The notes under the pieces were generated by a model. The model worked only from the letters and a program-made list of their open reading frames with translations. It had not been told where the DNA came from and did not search any database. Positions 44,788 through 57,504 of a DNA stretch of 64,000 nucleotides are shown one piece after another (position 1 is the first letter of the stretch; each line of letters starts with the position of its first letter). Location: positions 94,448,942 to 94,512,941 of the forward strand of contig OX457056.1 of NCBI GenBank assembly GCA_949752795.1, in the 5' to 3' direction. Made by a program: the position numbers and the translations under genes. This DNA comes from Hyperoodon ampullatus. Lineage: Eukaryota; Chordata; Mammalia; Artiodactyla; Ziphiidae.

Positions 44788-44955
44788 AACACCTTTCAAA
44801 CTTTAATGGGCATATGAATGAGTCAGGAATCTTTTTTAAAATGCAGATTCTGACTAAGAATATCTAGAGTAGGGCCCAAGATTTTGCATTTCTAATAAGC
44901 TCCAACTTAACGTTAATGTTGCTGGTCCAGGGTCCACACTTTGAGTAGCGAGGCC
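44788..44955 (+). mobile_element. MER5A-like hAT DNA transposon fragment
   Basis: 'CTTTCAAACTTTAATGGGCA', 'AAATGCAGATTCTGACTAAG', 'GATTTTGCATTTCTAATAAG' and 'AATGTTGCTGGTCC' follow MER5A. Confidence 0.8.
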
Positions 44956-45504
44956 ACAGGATGCATAAATATATATATTTTTAATGCATAAAATCACAGT
45001 CTCACCTCTTGCTAAATAGATTATGTAGCAAGCATTTCATCCTACAAGTCTGTGAGGTTGTTCCAATCTAATTGTTAGTAGGACTTAGAAATTCTCTGCA
45101 GAGGGGCAAAGGGAGAGTCAAATGGTTTCTGATACTCCGTGGTGAGAATCTGAATTTTTGTACTCTTGTAATTTGGTATCACTGATATGTTTAGCATGAA
45201 GGTATTCTAAAGTATGTTTCTTACCTCACTGATGGTAATAGTTGCTAATGTTATTTCCTTAGTTGATACTTAACCTGCTTAATGTTTCAAATTTTACCTA
45301 AAATAATAAACACATGAACCAAATAGATAGTAAAAAATAGTAATTTAATTTCCAGATTGTAGACACAAGTGAATTCTCTTTTATTGCACTCTGTCATAGT
45401 GAAACAAACAATAAAAATGTTTTATATATATTATTTTGAAAAGATGCTGAAGTTTGGATTTAAAAAGTGGGCTACAGAATGTAGATCAAAAATATTTATT
45501 GCCG
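44956..45504. other. Unassigned non-coding sequence
   Basis: No gene or repeat recognised. AT-rich. Confidence 0.45.
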
Positions 45505-45708
45505 GGGCTTCCCTGGTGGCGCAGTGGTTCAGAGTCCGCCTGCTGATGCAGGGGACACGGGTTCGCGCCCCAGACTGGGAAGATCCCACATACCACGGAG
45601 TGGCTGGACCCGTGAGCCATGGCCGCTGAGCCTGCGCGTCCGGAGCCTGTGCTCCGCAACGGGAGAGGCCACAACAGTGAGAGGCCCGCGTACCACAAAA
45701 AAAAAAAA
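45505..45708 (+). mobile_element. CHR-type tRNA-derived SINE, short form
   Basis: A plus-strand copy, so the promoter order can be read directly: head 'GGCTTCCCTGGTGGCGCAGT', box B-like 'GGTTCGCGCCCCAGACT', end 'GAGGCCCGCGTACC' and a poly(A) of 13. TATTGCC occurs on both sides as a short target duplication. Confidence 0.92.
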
Positions 45709-46001
45709 ATGTATTGCCTACATGGCACAAGGGAGCACAAATTGCAAAATGATAACTCACACCTATCCTTTTAAATTTTAAAGTGAGGCAAATGTCAAAG
45801 ATATTTGCGTAATATGATGTATTATTCAAAAAAGAAAGTACACAGTTTTCAGACCAGCATATATAATTTGATGTCAATAGTACAGACAGACTCACACACA
45901 TAAACACGCATACACACACTCAAGAAAGAGCCAAAAGAATGTACTGAGATTATCAATACCAGAAAATGGCCCAGCAGCTCCTTGTGAACATGAAACTTCT
46001 T

Positions 46002-46210
46002 TTTTTTTTTTTTTTTTTGCGGTATGTGGGCCTCTCACTGTCGTGGCCTCTCCCGTTGCGGAGCACAGGCTCCGGACACGCAGGCTCAACGGCCATGGCT
46101 CATGGGCCAAGCCGCTCCGCGGCATGCGGGATCCTCCCAGACCGGGGCACGAACCCGCGTCCCCTGCATCGGCAGGCGGACTCCCAACCACTGCGCCACC
46201 AGGGAAGCCC
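46002..46210 (-). mobile_element. CHR-type tRNA-derived SINE, short form
   Basis: GAACATGAAACTTCTT at 45986-46001 and 46211-46226 is a perfect 16-bp target duplication. The body is complete. Confidence 0.95.
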
Positions 46211-46226
46211 GAACATGAAACTTCTT

Positions 46227-47204
46227 AAGACTCAAGTTCATCATGTTTTATTAAGAAAGTTGAATTCCACCTCTTCTGCTTGCCTCTGGGTGGAAGACTC
46301 AGTGAAAAGGACAAAAATCAGGAAGAATATATTGAAGCAAGCAGTATAGTCATGCAATGGTTTTCTGGAAAAGTTACAATTAGTTCAAATTATACATATA
46401 AAAAGTAAATCATAATATCAGTGCACTTCTCTCTTGTCAGACCTCATTTGTTTCTGGAAATTTGAAAGTTGATTTCTAATACAAAATGGTCATGGATGCC
46501 TAGAGCCCACATTCCTAATCCTGAATCTGCAATTTCATCAGATGTCTGGATAAGAAACTTAATAACTTTTTACTCCACAGTCCCCATTGTCCCTCAAGAT
46601 GTCATAGCTTCAGTTGGGAGATTCAGAACTAGAACTTGGAGCTTCAGGAGTAAGGGCCTTCCAGAAGGAAACTCAGCAGCTCTTTCCCCAGACAATCAAA
46701 GCTGTGTGAATCTTCTCCTTGGGCTGGGCCACTTCTTACTTGCTCACTGGAGGCTCCACAGACAGCCCCATAGACAGCAGAGCAGAACTTCCTTGGAGTC
46801 AGGTACATCAGACAGATGCTGCTCCAAATCCTGATACTGAAACTCACAGCTGGTTTTATCCTTTTTTTTTTTTTCCTTCTAGGTTCTAAGACCTAGAACA
46901 CTGCTCAGGTGCCTTGACAGCTGAACAACTTATCCTAACTCCTTCAGCACCTCCACCAAAGGACAGCTCTCCACAGGCTCTGGTCTAGGTTGAACAGCTT
47001 TTTCAGTGGACAAAAATTCTTAGAGCTGTATAAGGGAAGTAAGGCTATGGAGTACTGCACCGTATCAGCCTCCTACCTATCCTTCAACTAGGGCAAGTGC
47101 CTGCCAGAGATGTTGTTTGGTAATGTCTGAACTCAGATGTAGGGGAACTTAGGCAAAGCCATAGGTTCCCTTTCATATGAGCTCCTCTGAGAGCAGAGGG
47201 GTGT
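46227..47204. other. Unassigned non-coding sequence
   Basis: A 121-codon frame (46469-46834, plus) has no recognisable motif and lacks a convincing coding look. Poly(T) lies at about 46861-46874. No gene called. Confidence 0.45.
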
Positions 47205-47460
47205 ATAATAATAACAACAGCACTTACCCAGCACCTGTTACCTGCTATGTACCAGGCAGGCACTGTTATAAGAAGTTTACACAAACTATTTTGCAAGGAA
47301 GCTACATAAAATATTGTCACAAAAGTAATATTGTATTAATGTAAAGTAATATTATCTCCATTGTATAGATGAGGAATCTGAAGGGCAAGTGACTTAATAA
47401 TTGAGTACATGTAAAGGACTTAAAACTGTGCCAGGCACATAGTAGACTCAATAAATGCTA
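47205..47460 (+). mobile_element. MIR fragment and L2-like 3' end
   Basis: 'CTGCTATGTACCAGGCAGGC', 'ATCTCCATTGTATAGATGAG' and 'GTGCCAGGCACATAGTAGAC' followed by AATAAATGCTA are ancient SINE and L2-type ends. The next L1 inserted into this end. Confidence 0.7.
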
Positions 47461-47467
47461 CTTATTT

Positions 47468-48961
47468 CTCACTAAAGAAAGTCATCAAACCACAAGGGAA
47501 GAGAGAAAGGAAGAAGAAAGGAACAGAGAAGAACTACAAAAAACATTCAGAAAACAATTAATAAAATGGCAATAAGTTCATATCTATCAATAATTACTTT
47601 AAATGTAAATAGATAAAATTCTCCAGTCAAAAATCATAGAGTGGCTGAATGGATAAAAACAAACAAACAAACAAAACATCTATATGCTGCCTACAAGAGA
47701 CTCACTTCCAAAGTAAAGACACACACACAAACTGAAAGTGAAGGGATGGAGAAAGATATTCCATGTAAATAGAAATAAAAAGAAAGCTGGTGTAAGTATA
47801 TACTTATCAGACAAAACAGACTTTAAAACAAAGACTGTAATGAAAGACAATGGGCATTATATAATGATAAAGGGGTCAATCCAGCAAGAAGGTATAACAC
47901 TTATAAATATACATGCACCCAACATGGGAGCACCAAAATATGTAAAGCAAATATTAACAGACTTAAAGGGAGAAATTGACAGCAATAATAGTAGGGGACT
48001 TTAACACCCCACTTACATCAATGGATAGATCATCCAGACAGAAAATCAATAAGGAAACATTGGCCTTAAACAACACATTAGGTCAAATGAACTTAATAGA
48101 TATATGTAGAATATTCCATCCAAAAGTAGCAGAATATACATTCTTCTCGAATGCATATGCAACGTTCTCCAGGATAGATATTATCAGAAAGACAAGAAAT
48201 AACAAGTGTTGGTAGTAAAGGGAACCTTCATGCACTGTTGGTGGGAGAGTAATTTGGTGCAACCACTATGGAAAACAGTACGGAGTTTCCTCAAAAAGTT
48301 AAAAATATAACTACCATACAATCCAGCAATTCCACTTCTTGGTATCTATTTGAAGAAAACAAAAACACTAATTTGAAAAGATATCTGCAACCCTATGTTT
48401 ATTACAGCATTATTTACAATCGTCAAGATATGACCACAACCAAAGTATCCACTGATAGATGAATGAATAAAGAAAATGATAAAGAGAGAGAGAAATACTA
48501 TTCAGCCATAAAAAAGAATGAAATCTTGCCATTTACAGCAACATGAATGAAACTTGTGGGTATTATGCTAAGTGAATGGCCAGACAGAGAAAGACAAATA
48601 CAACATTATTTCACTTACATGTGGAATCTAAAAAACAAAACAAACAAAACAAAACATAACCCAGACTCATAAATACAAAACACAGACTGGTGGTTGCTAG
48701 TGCAGAGGGGAGTTGAGAGGGAACAAATGGGTGAAGGGGATCAAGAGGTACAAACTTCCAGTTATAAATAAGTCGTGGGGATGTAATGTACAATATGGGT
48801 AATACAGTCAATAATATTGTATTAACTTTGTATGGTGACAGATGGTAACTAGACTTATTGTGATGATCATTTTGCAATGCACACAAATGCTGAATTATTA
48901 TGTTGTATACCTGAAACTAATATAATATTGTATGCCAAATATACTTCAATAAAAATCTTTT
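47468..48961 (+). mobile_element. Internally deleted L1 (endonuclease joined to ORF2 C-terminus)
   Basis: AAATGCTACTTATTT (47453-47467) and AAATGTTAGTTATTT (48962-48976) are a 15-bp target duplication with two changes. The element begins at the start of ORF2, keeps endonuclease-domain sequence in broken frames (47738-48004 and 47976-48215; IIVGDFNTPLTSMDRSSRQK), then jumps near 48188 to the C-terminal region ('AAGACAAGAAATAACAAGTG') and 3' UTR. The whole reverse transcriptase is missing, about 2 kb compared with a normal ORF2. Because one target duplication flanks the whole unit, the deletion may have existed in the RNA or arisen during insertion. Confidence 0.85.
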
Positions 48962-48976
48962 AAATGTTAGTTATTT

Positions 48977-49729
48977 TAATCACACAATTAGTAAGCAGCA
49001 GGGTTGGGATTCAAATAAAGGCATCCCCCACGTTAACCATTCACCTTCTACTGCCCCTTCTGTGTAAACTGAGCTCTGAGAATAGCCTTAAGTATCCCAT
49101 GGTTACTCCATATATATCTAGAAACAAGATATTCTAATACAAAAATATGATCATGTTACTTATCACTTGTAGAATAAGGCCAACTCTCCTTATCATGGCA
49201 TTTGAGGCTTCTTACCATCTCATCCCAGCCACTGTTCCCCAACACCCCTTGTTCCAGCCCATTGTTCCACTCACCATGGCAGTATTCCTGGCTTGTTCAA
49301 ATCTCTCTCTCTCCCTCTCTCTCTGTATGTGTATTCATGCTCCTCCTTTTGAAGCGCTCTCTTCCAACTTCCGTACCTAATACCACTCCATCAATAAAGC
49401 TTTCCCTAAACCCCTCTTTCACTCCTAATCCCATCCTGTGGAACTGCTGCCTCACATCTTCTCCTGCAGGAAGTTTCTCATACCTCTCTATAGCACTAAC
49501 TACACAATACTAAAGTCTCATGGTTTATATATCAACCTCTCCCACTGGATTGGGCACTCCTAGAGAGGAGGACCACAAGCAATGATTATTTGGAAAGCAT
49601 TCGTAAAACAATTATTATTCAGTACCAGGCTCTATGTCTACTATAGTTCATCAGCTGTAACTTCTGGATATTGATTTGTTTGGCCCTTTGGCTAGGGAGC
49701 TTCCTCTTCTCCATTACATCACGCCTCAG
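48977..49729 (+). mobile_element. L2 fragment
   Basis: About 49140-49575 follows the L2 ORF2 end and 3' region on the plus strand: 'CTTCTTACCATCTCATCCCA', 'CAATAAAGCTTTCCCTAAAC' and 'GATTGGGCACTCCTAGAGAG'. A (CT)n run lies at about 49304-49324. No intact frame. 49576-49729 is unassigned. Confidence 0.6.
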
Positions 49730-50095
49730 TTTGGGCTCAGAAGCAAATCCTGAGATAAGGATTGCAGTGAAAGCAGTTTGGGAGGTGCAGGAAGCACCAG
49801 CAGGCGATGAGGAACTAGGAAAGGGAAAGGAAGGAAGCAGTAAAGTAAAAAAACCCTAGAGGAAGGGTTGTTGGGTATTTGTATACCATATCCCATCAGT
49901 CCTTGGTTGAGGGTACTTGGGGTATTAATTCCCTACTCCTTTCTTCTAGCCCTCCCTTTATAACTGAGAAAAGCACATGGCTCTGGAAAAGCACTTAGTC
50001 AAATAGGTGCAGATCCTGGCATCTGGAATGGGCTAGAGCATGCCGCAGTGGCAGGGGAGGAATCTAGGTGTGGCACTGACAGTGTCTGCTAGGAA
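49730..50095 (+). repeat. Unassigned interspersed repeat, second copy
   Basis: Related to 6660-7165: both have 'GAGATAAGGAT' near the start and end in 'GGCACTGACAGTGTCTGCTA'. Old and diverged. The family is not named. Confidence 0.6.
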
Positions 50096-50127
50096 GCCAC
50101 TCTAAAACACCCTAGGGTTGGGAGAAA

Positions 50128-51070
50128 GGAAAACCCTGTACACTGTTGGTGGGAATGGAAATTGGTGCAGCCACTATGGAAAACAGTATGGAGGTCCAGA
50201 AAATGAAAAACAGAATTACCATATGACCCAGCAATTCCACTCTTGGGTATATATCTGAAACAAGAACACTAATACGAAAAGATACCTGCACCCCAATGTT
50301 CATAGCAGCATTATTTACAATTGCCAAGATATGGAAGCAACCTGTGTCCATCAACAGATGAATGGATAAAGAAGACGCGTTATGTGTAGAATACTATTCA
50401 GTCATAAAAAAGCACAAAATTTTGCCGTTTGCAGCAACATGGATGGACTTGGAGGTCATGATGCTATTATGCTAAGTGAAATAAGTCAGAAAGAGAAAGA
50501 CAAATACTGTATGATATCACTTATATGTGGAATCTAAAAACAACAAACTAGTGAATATAACAAAAAAGAAGTAGGGCTTCCCTGGTGGTGCAGTGGTTGA
50601 GAGTCTGCCTGTCAATGCAGGGGACACGGGTTCGAGTCCTGGGGTGGGAAGATCCCACATGCCGCGGAGCAACTGGGCCCGTGAGCCACAACTACTGAGC
50701 CTGCGCGTCTGGAGCCTGTGCTCCGCAACAAGAGAGCCCGCGATAGTGAGAGGCCCGTGCACCGCGATGAAGAGTGGCCCCCGCTTGCCACAACTACAGA
50801 AAGCCCTCGCACAGAAACGAAGACCCAACACAGCCATAAATAAATTAATTAATTAATTAATTTTAAAAAGTAGACTCAAACAAACTAGAGAACAAACTAG
50901 TGGTTACCAGTGGTGCAGGGAAGGAAGGGGTTGGGGAGTGGGAGGTACAAACTATTGGGTGTAAGATAGGTTACAAGGATATATCGTACAAGATGGGGAA
51001 TATAGCCAATATTTTATAATAACTATAAATAGAGTATAACCTCTAAAAATTGTATTAAAAAATTTAAAAA
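50128..51070 (+). mobile_element. L1 ORF2 end and 3' UTR, sense, interrupted by a SINE
   Basis: 'GTGCAGCCACTATGGAAAAC', 'ATGACCCAGCAATTCCACTC', 'CAGCATTATTTACAATTGCC' and 'GAATCTAAAAACAACAAACT' run in order. After the SINE (50577-50869) come 'ACAAACTAGTGGTTACCAGT' and an A-rich end near 51070. 5'-truncated. Confidence 0.8.
50577..50869 (+). mobile_element. CHR-type tRNA-derived SINE, combined short-plus-long form
   Basis: The first half matches the short form ('CTGCGCGTCTGGAGCCTGTG'), but instead of ending after GAGGCCCG it continues into the long-form body ('GATGAAGAGTGGCCCCCGCT', 'AACGAAGACCCAACACAGCC') and an (AATT)n tail. It inserted into the L1 around it. AAGTAG repeats at both edges. 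Confidence 0.9.
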
Positions 51071-51155
51071 AAGAAATCCCCCAAGGTTGTGGAGGAGGAA
51101 CATGAGTTAGAATTCTAGAAGGTTTCCAGTCATTCTCACTTGATAGTAGTTTCTT

Positions 51156-51531
51156 TCTTTCTTTCTTTTTTTAAAAATTAATTAATTTATTTATTTATTT
51201 ATTTTTGGCTGCGTTGGGTCTTCATTGCTGCACGCAGGTTTTCTTTTTAGTTGTGGCGAGCGGGGGCTACTCTTTGTTCTGGTGCACAGACCTCTCATTA
51301 AGATGGCTTCTCTTGTTGTGGAGCACAGGCTCTCGGCACGTGGGCTTCAGTAGTTGTGGCATGTGGGCTTAGTAGTTGTGGCGCGCAGGCTCTAGAGCGC
51401 AGGCTCAGTAGTTGCGGTGCATGGGCTTAGTTGCTCCGCAGCATGTGGGATCTTCCCGGACCAAGGCTCGAACTCACGTCCTCTGCACTGGCAGGCGGAT
51501 GCTTAACCCCTGCTCCACCAGGGAAGTCCCA
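51156..51531 (-). mobile_element. CHR-type tRNA-derived SINE, long form
   Basis: ATAGTAGTTTCTT at 51143-51155 and 51532-51544 is a perfect 13-bp target duplication. It has a long body with several 'GTAGTTGTGGC'-type internal repeats and a tail made of TTTC and ATTT units on the plus strand. Confidence 0.94.
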
Positions 51532-51544
51532 ATAGTAGTTTCTT

Positions 51545-53479
51545 AACTCCTAGAACACAACACAAATTCCCTATCTTTGAACTAAAGAACATAGGTGGTT
51601 GGAAGCCTGAAAGTAATATGAGATTGAACCCACGGATAAAGTCTAATATAAATTGGTACCAGGATTATGTTTGCATTATAGATGAGGTTATAACTTCAAG
51701 GAATAGCTGAATATCCACTATACGTCAAGAAATTTTAAAAAATGTTTTAGTCAAAACAAGATGAGCACAAACTGCAAATGAAGAACATGGCCTTCAGTCA
51801 TGGAGAAGTCAAATAAATATAAAGACATTTAAAGATCAAGTTAATAAAGAAGTCAGCAAATGGGATCTGGGAGAGTACACCTCAAAGGAAAAAAGGTATT
51901 AAGAACCTGAATAGCCATACAATGCAACTGTGCTTGTGGTCCAAAGATCTCTGGGTTTTCATAAGGGAGTTTTACGGAGAACAAACCAATATAGGAAAAA
52001 ATATAAATGGCTAGAATCTCTGATAATAGCTTATGGGGAGTAGTGCTATGTTATTTCTTTAATTTCCCCAAGCAGTGTTTTTACAGCTATCTTAGTAAGC
52101 AAAATGCAATTTTTAAAAAGTAACTTCTTGCAAGGAGTTCTGTGAGTTACCCCCTTCCGATCAAGCCATGTCTGTGCAGGCAGTACAGTGGAGGTAGGGA
52201 AAGTGGGTAAAGAATGGACTTGACTGAAAAAAACCAACACATATGCCAAAGGTAGCCAAAATTTTTTAAAAACGGATTCCGGCTCAAAAGCAGAAAAAGT
52301 GAATTTATCTGGGTGATATTAATCTCTCTTAATAAGGAATGTTTCAATATGAGAGGGTGGTCTACATGAAAATATAGAAATGGGGATCAGCACAGCTAAA
52401 GTTGGCAGAGTTCATCCATGTAACATTGCTCAGGGGAAAAAACACTGACCCTAAGGAAAATAAATATGCTTACTAAAGGGCAGTGCCGTGCTCTGAGTTA
52501 GAAACAACTCACTTAGCTTCCTGAGAGTTCCGGCTATACAATCAACCTCCTTTGCTCTGTCTTTGTGCTCATAGAGCAACCACCTGATTTATGTCCATAC
52601 AGGTTTTAAGATATTGTGAAACCAGGAAGAGCTTCCTGGAGGGCAGATGCGCACGTGTCATGGTGAATGAAGAGCCCCCATCATAAACTGATAGCTTGGT
52701 AAGTGTTGTTAAGTTTAAGTCAGACCACTTGCGTCAGATGACTTTTTTGGTAGGCTGAGAAAGGGAAGTTCCTGGGTCACAAAGCTAAGAACCAGACTTG
52801 GGAGTCCAGTGACTTCACCAAGGTTAAGGTTAATCTATGACATCTTTCTAGACAACCAGTGAAGCAATCCTCACCCGGATGATCTCTGTACCTTCAAACT
52901 GGATAGTATTACCCACATTAGTAGTATATGTGGAAAAACATCTCCAAAAGAGAACTTTCTCAATACACACGGGCAAAGAGGGCCAGTACAGCACGAAGAG
53001 GCCAGACTTTGGCGGGGGAGGATAACCAGGACACTCTGTACCTCTACCTTCATCTGTAAAATGGAAATAATTATAACATCTGCTCCTGCCAGAGCACCAG
53101 AACTTAAATATACAAATAACTACTGTCTTCCAAATTCATCCTAAGCACCTCTATGTTCTTTGCAAAAAAGTTACTGTTCAAAATGCTTTTTTGGAACTTT
53201 ACCTTGGAATTTTCCCTCAGAGCCATTCTACAGGCCACAAAACAAACTGTCTCATTTACCAGGGTCAAACCTCAGTTCCCAACAAAAAACAACTTTTCCC
53301 AGTCTAATCACCCACTTAAGCCATCATACAATGCTGAGAATGACACCCTGGTCAGTTTACAACTGTGAACTTCAGACTCCCCGGCTCCTGGCTCCTTTCC
53401 CGCAGCCCAGAAGCACAACCAGCCTCTGCACTTTGTTTCACTAGCTCTAGCTCTATTTCTCTACCCTGCTACAAACCCT
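51545..53479. other. Unassigned non-coding sequence
   Basis: About 1.9 kb with no gene or repeat that I can name. The composition is mixed and the open frames are short. Confidence 0.45.
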
Positions 53480-53629
53480 AGAAAGAGTAGTTTGCATTTC
53501 TCCTTCTTCATTCCTGCATAATTACTCACCACCGATGACCTGGCCTCCAGTTCCTCTACTTTACTAAATACCCTCATCAAAGATCACCAACGTCTTTCTA
53601 CAAGCCAAACTCAAAAGCTCCTCTTGGGC
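53480..53629 (+). mobile_element. L2 ORF2-like fragment
   Basis: 'ACTAAATACCCTCATCAAAG' and 'ATCACCAACGTCTTTCTACA' resemble the L2 reverse transcriptase region that precedes a 'GACCTC'-type block. Short, and cut by the next SINE. Confidence 0.4.
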
Positions 53630-53943
53630 TTCCCTGGTGGCGCAGTGGTTGAGAGTCCGCCTGCCGATGCAGAGGACACGGGTTCGTGCCCCGGTCTGGG
53701 AGGATCCCACATGCCGCCGAGCGGCTGGGCCCGTGGGCCATGGCCGCTGGGCCTGAGCGTCCGGGGCCTGAGCGTCCGGAGCCTGTGCTCCGCAACGGGA
53801 GAGGCCACAGCAGTGAGAGGTCCGCGCACAGCGATGAAGAGTGGCCCCAGCTCACCGCAACTAGAGAAAGCCCTTGCACAGAAACGAAGACCCAACACAG
53901 CCAAAAATAAATAAATAAACAAATGTGGGGTTTAAAAAAAAAA
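53630..53943 (+). mobile_element. CHR-type tRNA-derived SINE, combined form with internal duplication
   Basis: Short-form first half followed by a long-form second half, as at 50577. In addition GGCCTGAGCGTCCGG is repeated almost exactly (about 53750-53780), a local duplication not seen in the other copies. The tail is AAAT-rich with a poly(A) of about 11. Confidence 0.9.
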
Positions 53944-56900
53944 ATTGCAAGTACTGCAGAGACTGTTAAGGTCAGGTTAGTCATCCTCAGATTACTGTGA
54001 AGGGTGGGCATTTAGGCTCAAACCCTTTAACGGGGCAGAAGTAGAACATAATAGGAATGGGAGGAGACACCTTAGGAAATAGGAGGGAGAGGCCAGAGCT
54101 TTGTACTTCATAACACAGATAAGAGAGAGGAAACACCTTTTCTCTCCTTCTTCACTTCAGCACCTCATTATTGTTCCCAGTGTAACCTTGGGCAAGACCC
54201 TACAGGGACTTCCCGGGACAGACCTCTCCCCCATGTCCTCTGTTGTAGCTCCTCTCTGAAGTACCTACATAACAGTATCTGATACATATTTCCTGAGTTG
54301 TTTTCTAGATGCTAAAACCCCACCCAATGGAAGACAATGTTAACTACTTGGTGAGTATGAGCATGCAGCCCCCAGACCTACCGGAGCCTGAGGTTTCTGT
54401 ACTCTTATAAATTTATTGCTTTTAATTATATGGTGACATACACACAGGATTACCAATTGCTATTTTTAATTTGTTAGTGATTATTAAACTTAAGAGACAA
54501 TCTTTAATGCAGCAATGTAGCATATAGCCAGTTCTAGATAAATAGTTCCAGATTAGTTAGAATCTGACCAATAATATGAACACACAGAAATGGCAAAAAT
54601 ATGACCTGCTTGCTGGCCTTAATTTCAGTTGGAATTACTATGGATTTAATATAAGATAAATAACATCACCATCATCATTATCACTAATATTTATCAAGTC
54701 TATCAAATATGCCAGGAACTGTATACTCTCTCGTTTAATCATCATTATTACTCTGTGAAGAGGTATATTGCAACTCCTTATCACAGATGCAATAACCAAA
54801 GCTTGAGGACTGTAGCAGATTTTTGTGGAGGATCATGCAACATGCCCTAGTACACTTGATTTCAGCGTGTCTTGGATATACATTTCCATGCATGTGCCAG
54901 TGTCCCACATCAATTCTGGGCCTCAGCATCTCCCTGCTTTGCTGCCAGAAGTTTCTTTGAAGGCTTGGGAAGCTGCTCAGCTATGCAGAAATCTGGAAAG
55001 GGAGTGGGGAAATACTAATGACTCTCAGAGTCACTCTCAACCAATGTGGGCAAGAGTCAGCAGGTAAATGCACCAGGATTTCCATCTTGTGATGAGACAG
55101 TTCTACACAAGTCCTTAGAATGTCCCCAGCACAACTGAGTCCAGTTCCCCCAACAGCAACCAAATCATTAGTATACGCTTTATTGGCTTTTCTTCCTTCC
55201 AAGTCCTATTTTCCCCACTTCTGCTTCCTGGGATCACCTCGGAAGTAAATTATCTTCACCCAAGTTCTTGTCTCAGGAGAACCCAAACTAAGGCAAGTAG
55301 ATTAGGTAACTTGCCCTAAGCCAAACAGCAATTGGCAGAGCCAGGACTGGAACCTAAACCATCTGTTTCCAACACCCGTGGTCTTAGAGACATTCCCCAC
55401 TGTGAGTTAACATTAACATATCTGTAAAACCAAGCCAAAAGAGAAAAAAGAAAAGGCAGATAACAAACACATTTTCTCCCAGCGCTTTAAAAAGTCAAGT
55501 ATGCTTCTGCCATTATACGTTAAGCTGGCTGCTGAAAGAACAGCATGCACGTGCCCCCCCACCCCCCGTCTTGAAGACCCTGGGGTCTAATGAAGACAGG
55601 CACTGTGCCATGGACACCAGAGAACCACATGAAGATGCAACTTACTAGGATTGCTGAGTCTAGTGATGAATGTGTGATATTCACACCTAAATCAGGGTCA
55701 TGAAGAAGAACCCATTTAAGGTGGAAGATAAATACTATTGAAGTGGATATCAGGTTTAGTGGCAAATTTTAGACAATATTTGCAGGCTTGTGTTCTGGGT
55801 CTGACTCTACTGCTAAATACACCATGTGATTTGGGACATATTGAACCCCTCTGTGTCCTCATTTGTAAAATGAAGACAATACTTCTTGCCCTGTCTGCTG
55901 CACAGGGCAGCTGGGAAGCTCAAGTGAGAGACGGTACCCGAAAGCTCTTTGAAGCACACAAAGCACTTGGCAAATATAAACTACTATTACTAACACTTTG
56001 AATCATCACCATCATCAATGTTTATGATTACTTCTGCATTTGTTACATGACAGGCACCATGGACAAACTTTTCAAAGATATGTCAAATGTGAAGCATATG
56101 ATCTTGCTGTGACATTAGCTACAATAGAGTGGAATTGAATACAGAGCAGATCTGATTTTGAAATGACATTTTACTAATAGGGGCTCCCATAAGATTGTAA
56201 TATGGCTTTGTGAATAAAGCTATGGCAACATCCCAGCACACTGCAACCTAGAATGGATCCCAGGGCCATTACTTCCTCGGAGTTAACTAATTGGTTAAGG
56301 ACATGAGTAAATTCCTCCAGACCACTGGGTACCAATTAGTGCTAATTTTGGCTATAATGAAGAATGGGCTGAAACAAACCTGAAGACATTTAGTGGGATA
56401 AATGTAAAGTCATATTCCTAGGGACAAGGAATTTTGGAAAACAATCATTGGTTATCCTCTCATTGTTCGGAAGAGCCCAATAAATAGCACTGAGTGCTGA
56501 ACCAATAGAGAAACAAGACAATGACATAAGGCCATTTGGGCAAGACTATTACTTTATTACTGATAAAGTTGATAATGAAGAAACTGACTTAAATCTGTAG
56601 ACAAGTAGGTTTCACAGAGCCCCACTGGACTATTGCCGGCTCCCTGGGATGAAAACCCTTTGCAAAACTTACAGCACGGGGAGAGCAGGCCAGAGCACGT
56701 GCTTTCTGTGGGCCAGTTTGCTCCCAAAGAAAGAGAAGAGAGAAAGGCACTGAGTTAAGGATGTCCATTTTCTCCAACAGATGAAGTCACTCCTCCTTCC
56801 ATCAGATGAAGCCACTTCTCCTTTGGGAAGATTGAGTGAGAGGGGTGGAGAGAGCCCAGGCCTGGTTCAGGAATGGGGTTCCCACCACACAGAAGGAAAC

Positions 56901-57504
56901 ATCAGGAATGGGGAAAGAAGTTTGCCCCTCTGTAAAGCATGGAGGCCCAGAGAGAATATGTGAACTTTCCAGGATTGGTGGCAGTGTCAGGGCTGAAAGC
57001 CAGAGCTGTTTTATTTATCTGTGTTTTAAAAAAACAAGAGCAAAAACAGAAAAAGAGAGACCTCCTGATTTATTAGCATTGCACCTGAAAAAGTTGGGCT
57101 TTGGGGTTGTTCCATAGACTATAAAATTAGCATGAAACTATTGGTCATGTGTGTGGCTTAAATATAGGGTCCAGATCACAGAAAACAACTAATCTGTTCT
57201 CCAAAACTTTCTGGAGGATCGTATTCAACTCTATGAACCGCATTTTATTAGGAAGATTGATGATGCAGGAAGTACAGAAAGATATGATCAGGATACTAAG
57301 AAGCTGAAACAGAACTGGAATTTGGAAAGTCCTCACTGAGAATAGGGAGGGGACTTGCTTCTGCAGAGCTCCAGAAAACAGACAGAACCAAGAGCAGTGA
57401 GAGAAAGTCATATGGAGGCAGTTTTAAGTCAATGGAAGGAAGAACTTTCTAACATATGCACACGTACACACATACACCCCCCCACACACACACACGTCTA
57501 GCAG
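53944..57504. other. Non-coding sequence with MIR fragments
   Basis: MIR-like pieces at about 54655-54800, 55290-55370 ('AGGTAACTTGCCCTAAGCCA') and 55780-56000 ('CCTCATTTGTAAAATGAAGA', 'GCACTTGGCAAATATAAACT'). A C-rich run lies at about 55554-55568 and a CA-rich stretch at about 57465-57495. No gene recognised. Confidence 0.5.

Noticed and set aside
45431..45919. 162-codon minus-strand frame
   Set aside because: Its centre is simply the GC-rich SINE read in reverse. The same pseudo-protein appears at every SINE copy.
46469..46834. 121-codon plus-strand frame
   Set aside because: No motif, no homology that I recognise, and mixed low-complexity ends. Treated as chance.
47738..48215. Nuclease gene
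   Set aside because: The endonuclease-like frames are the start of L1 ORF2 in a deleted, frame-broken copy.
53598..54011. 137-codon minus-strand frame
   Set aside because: SINE-derived reading frame, not a gene.
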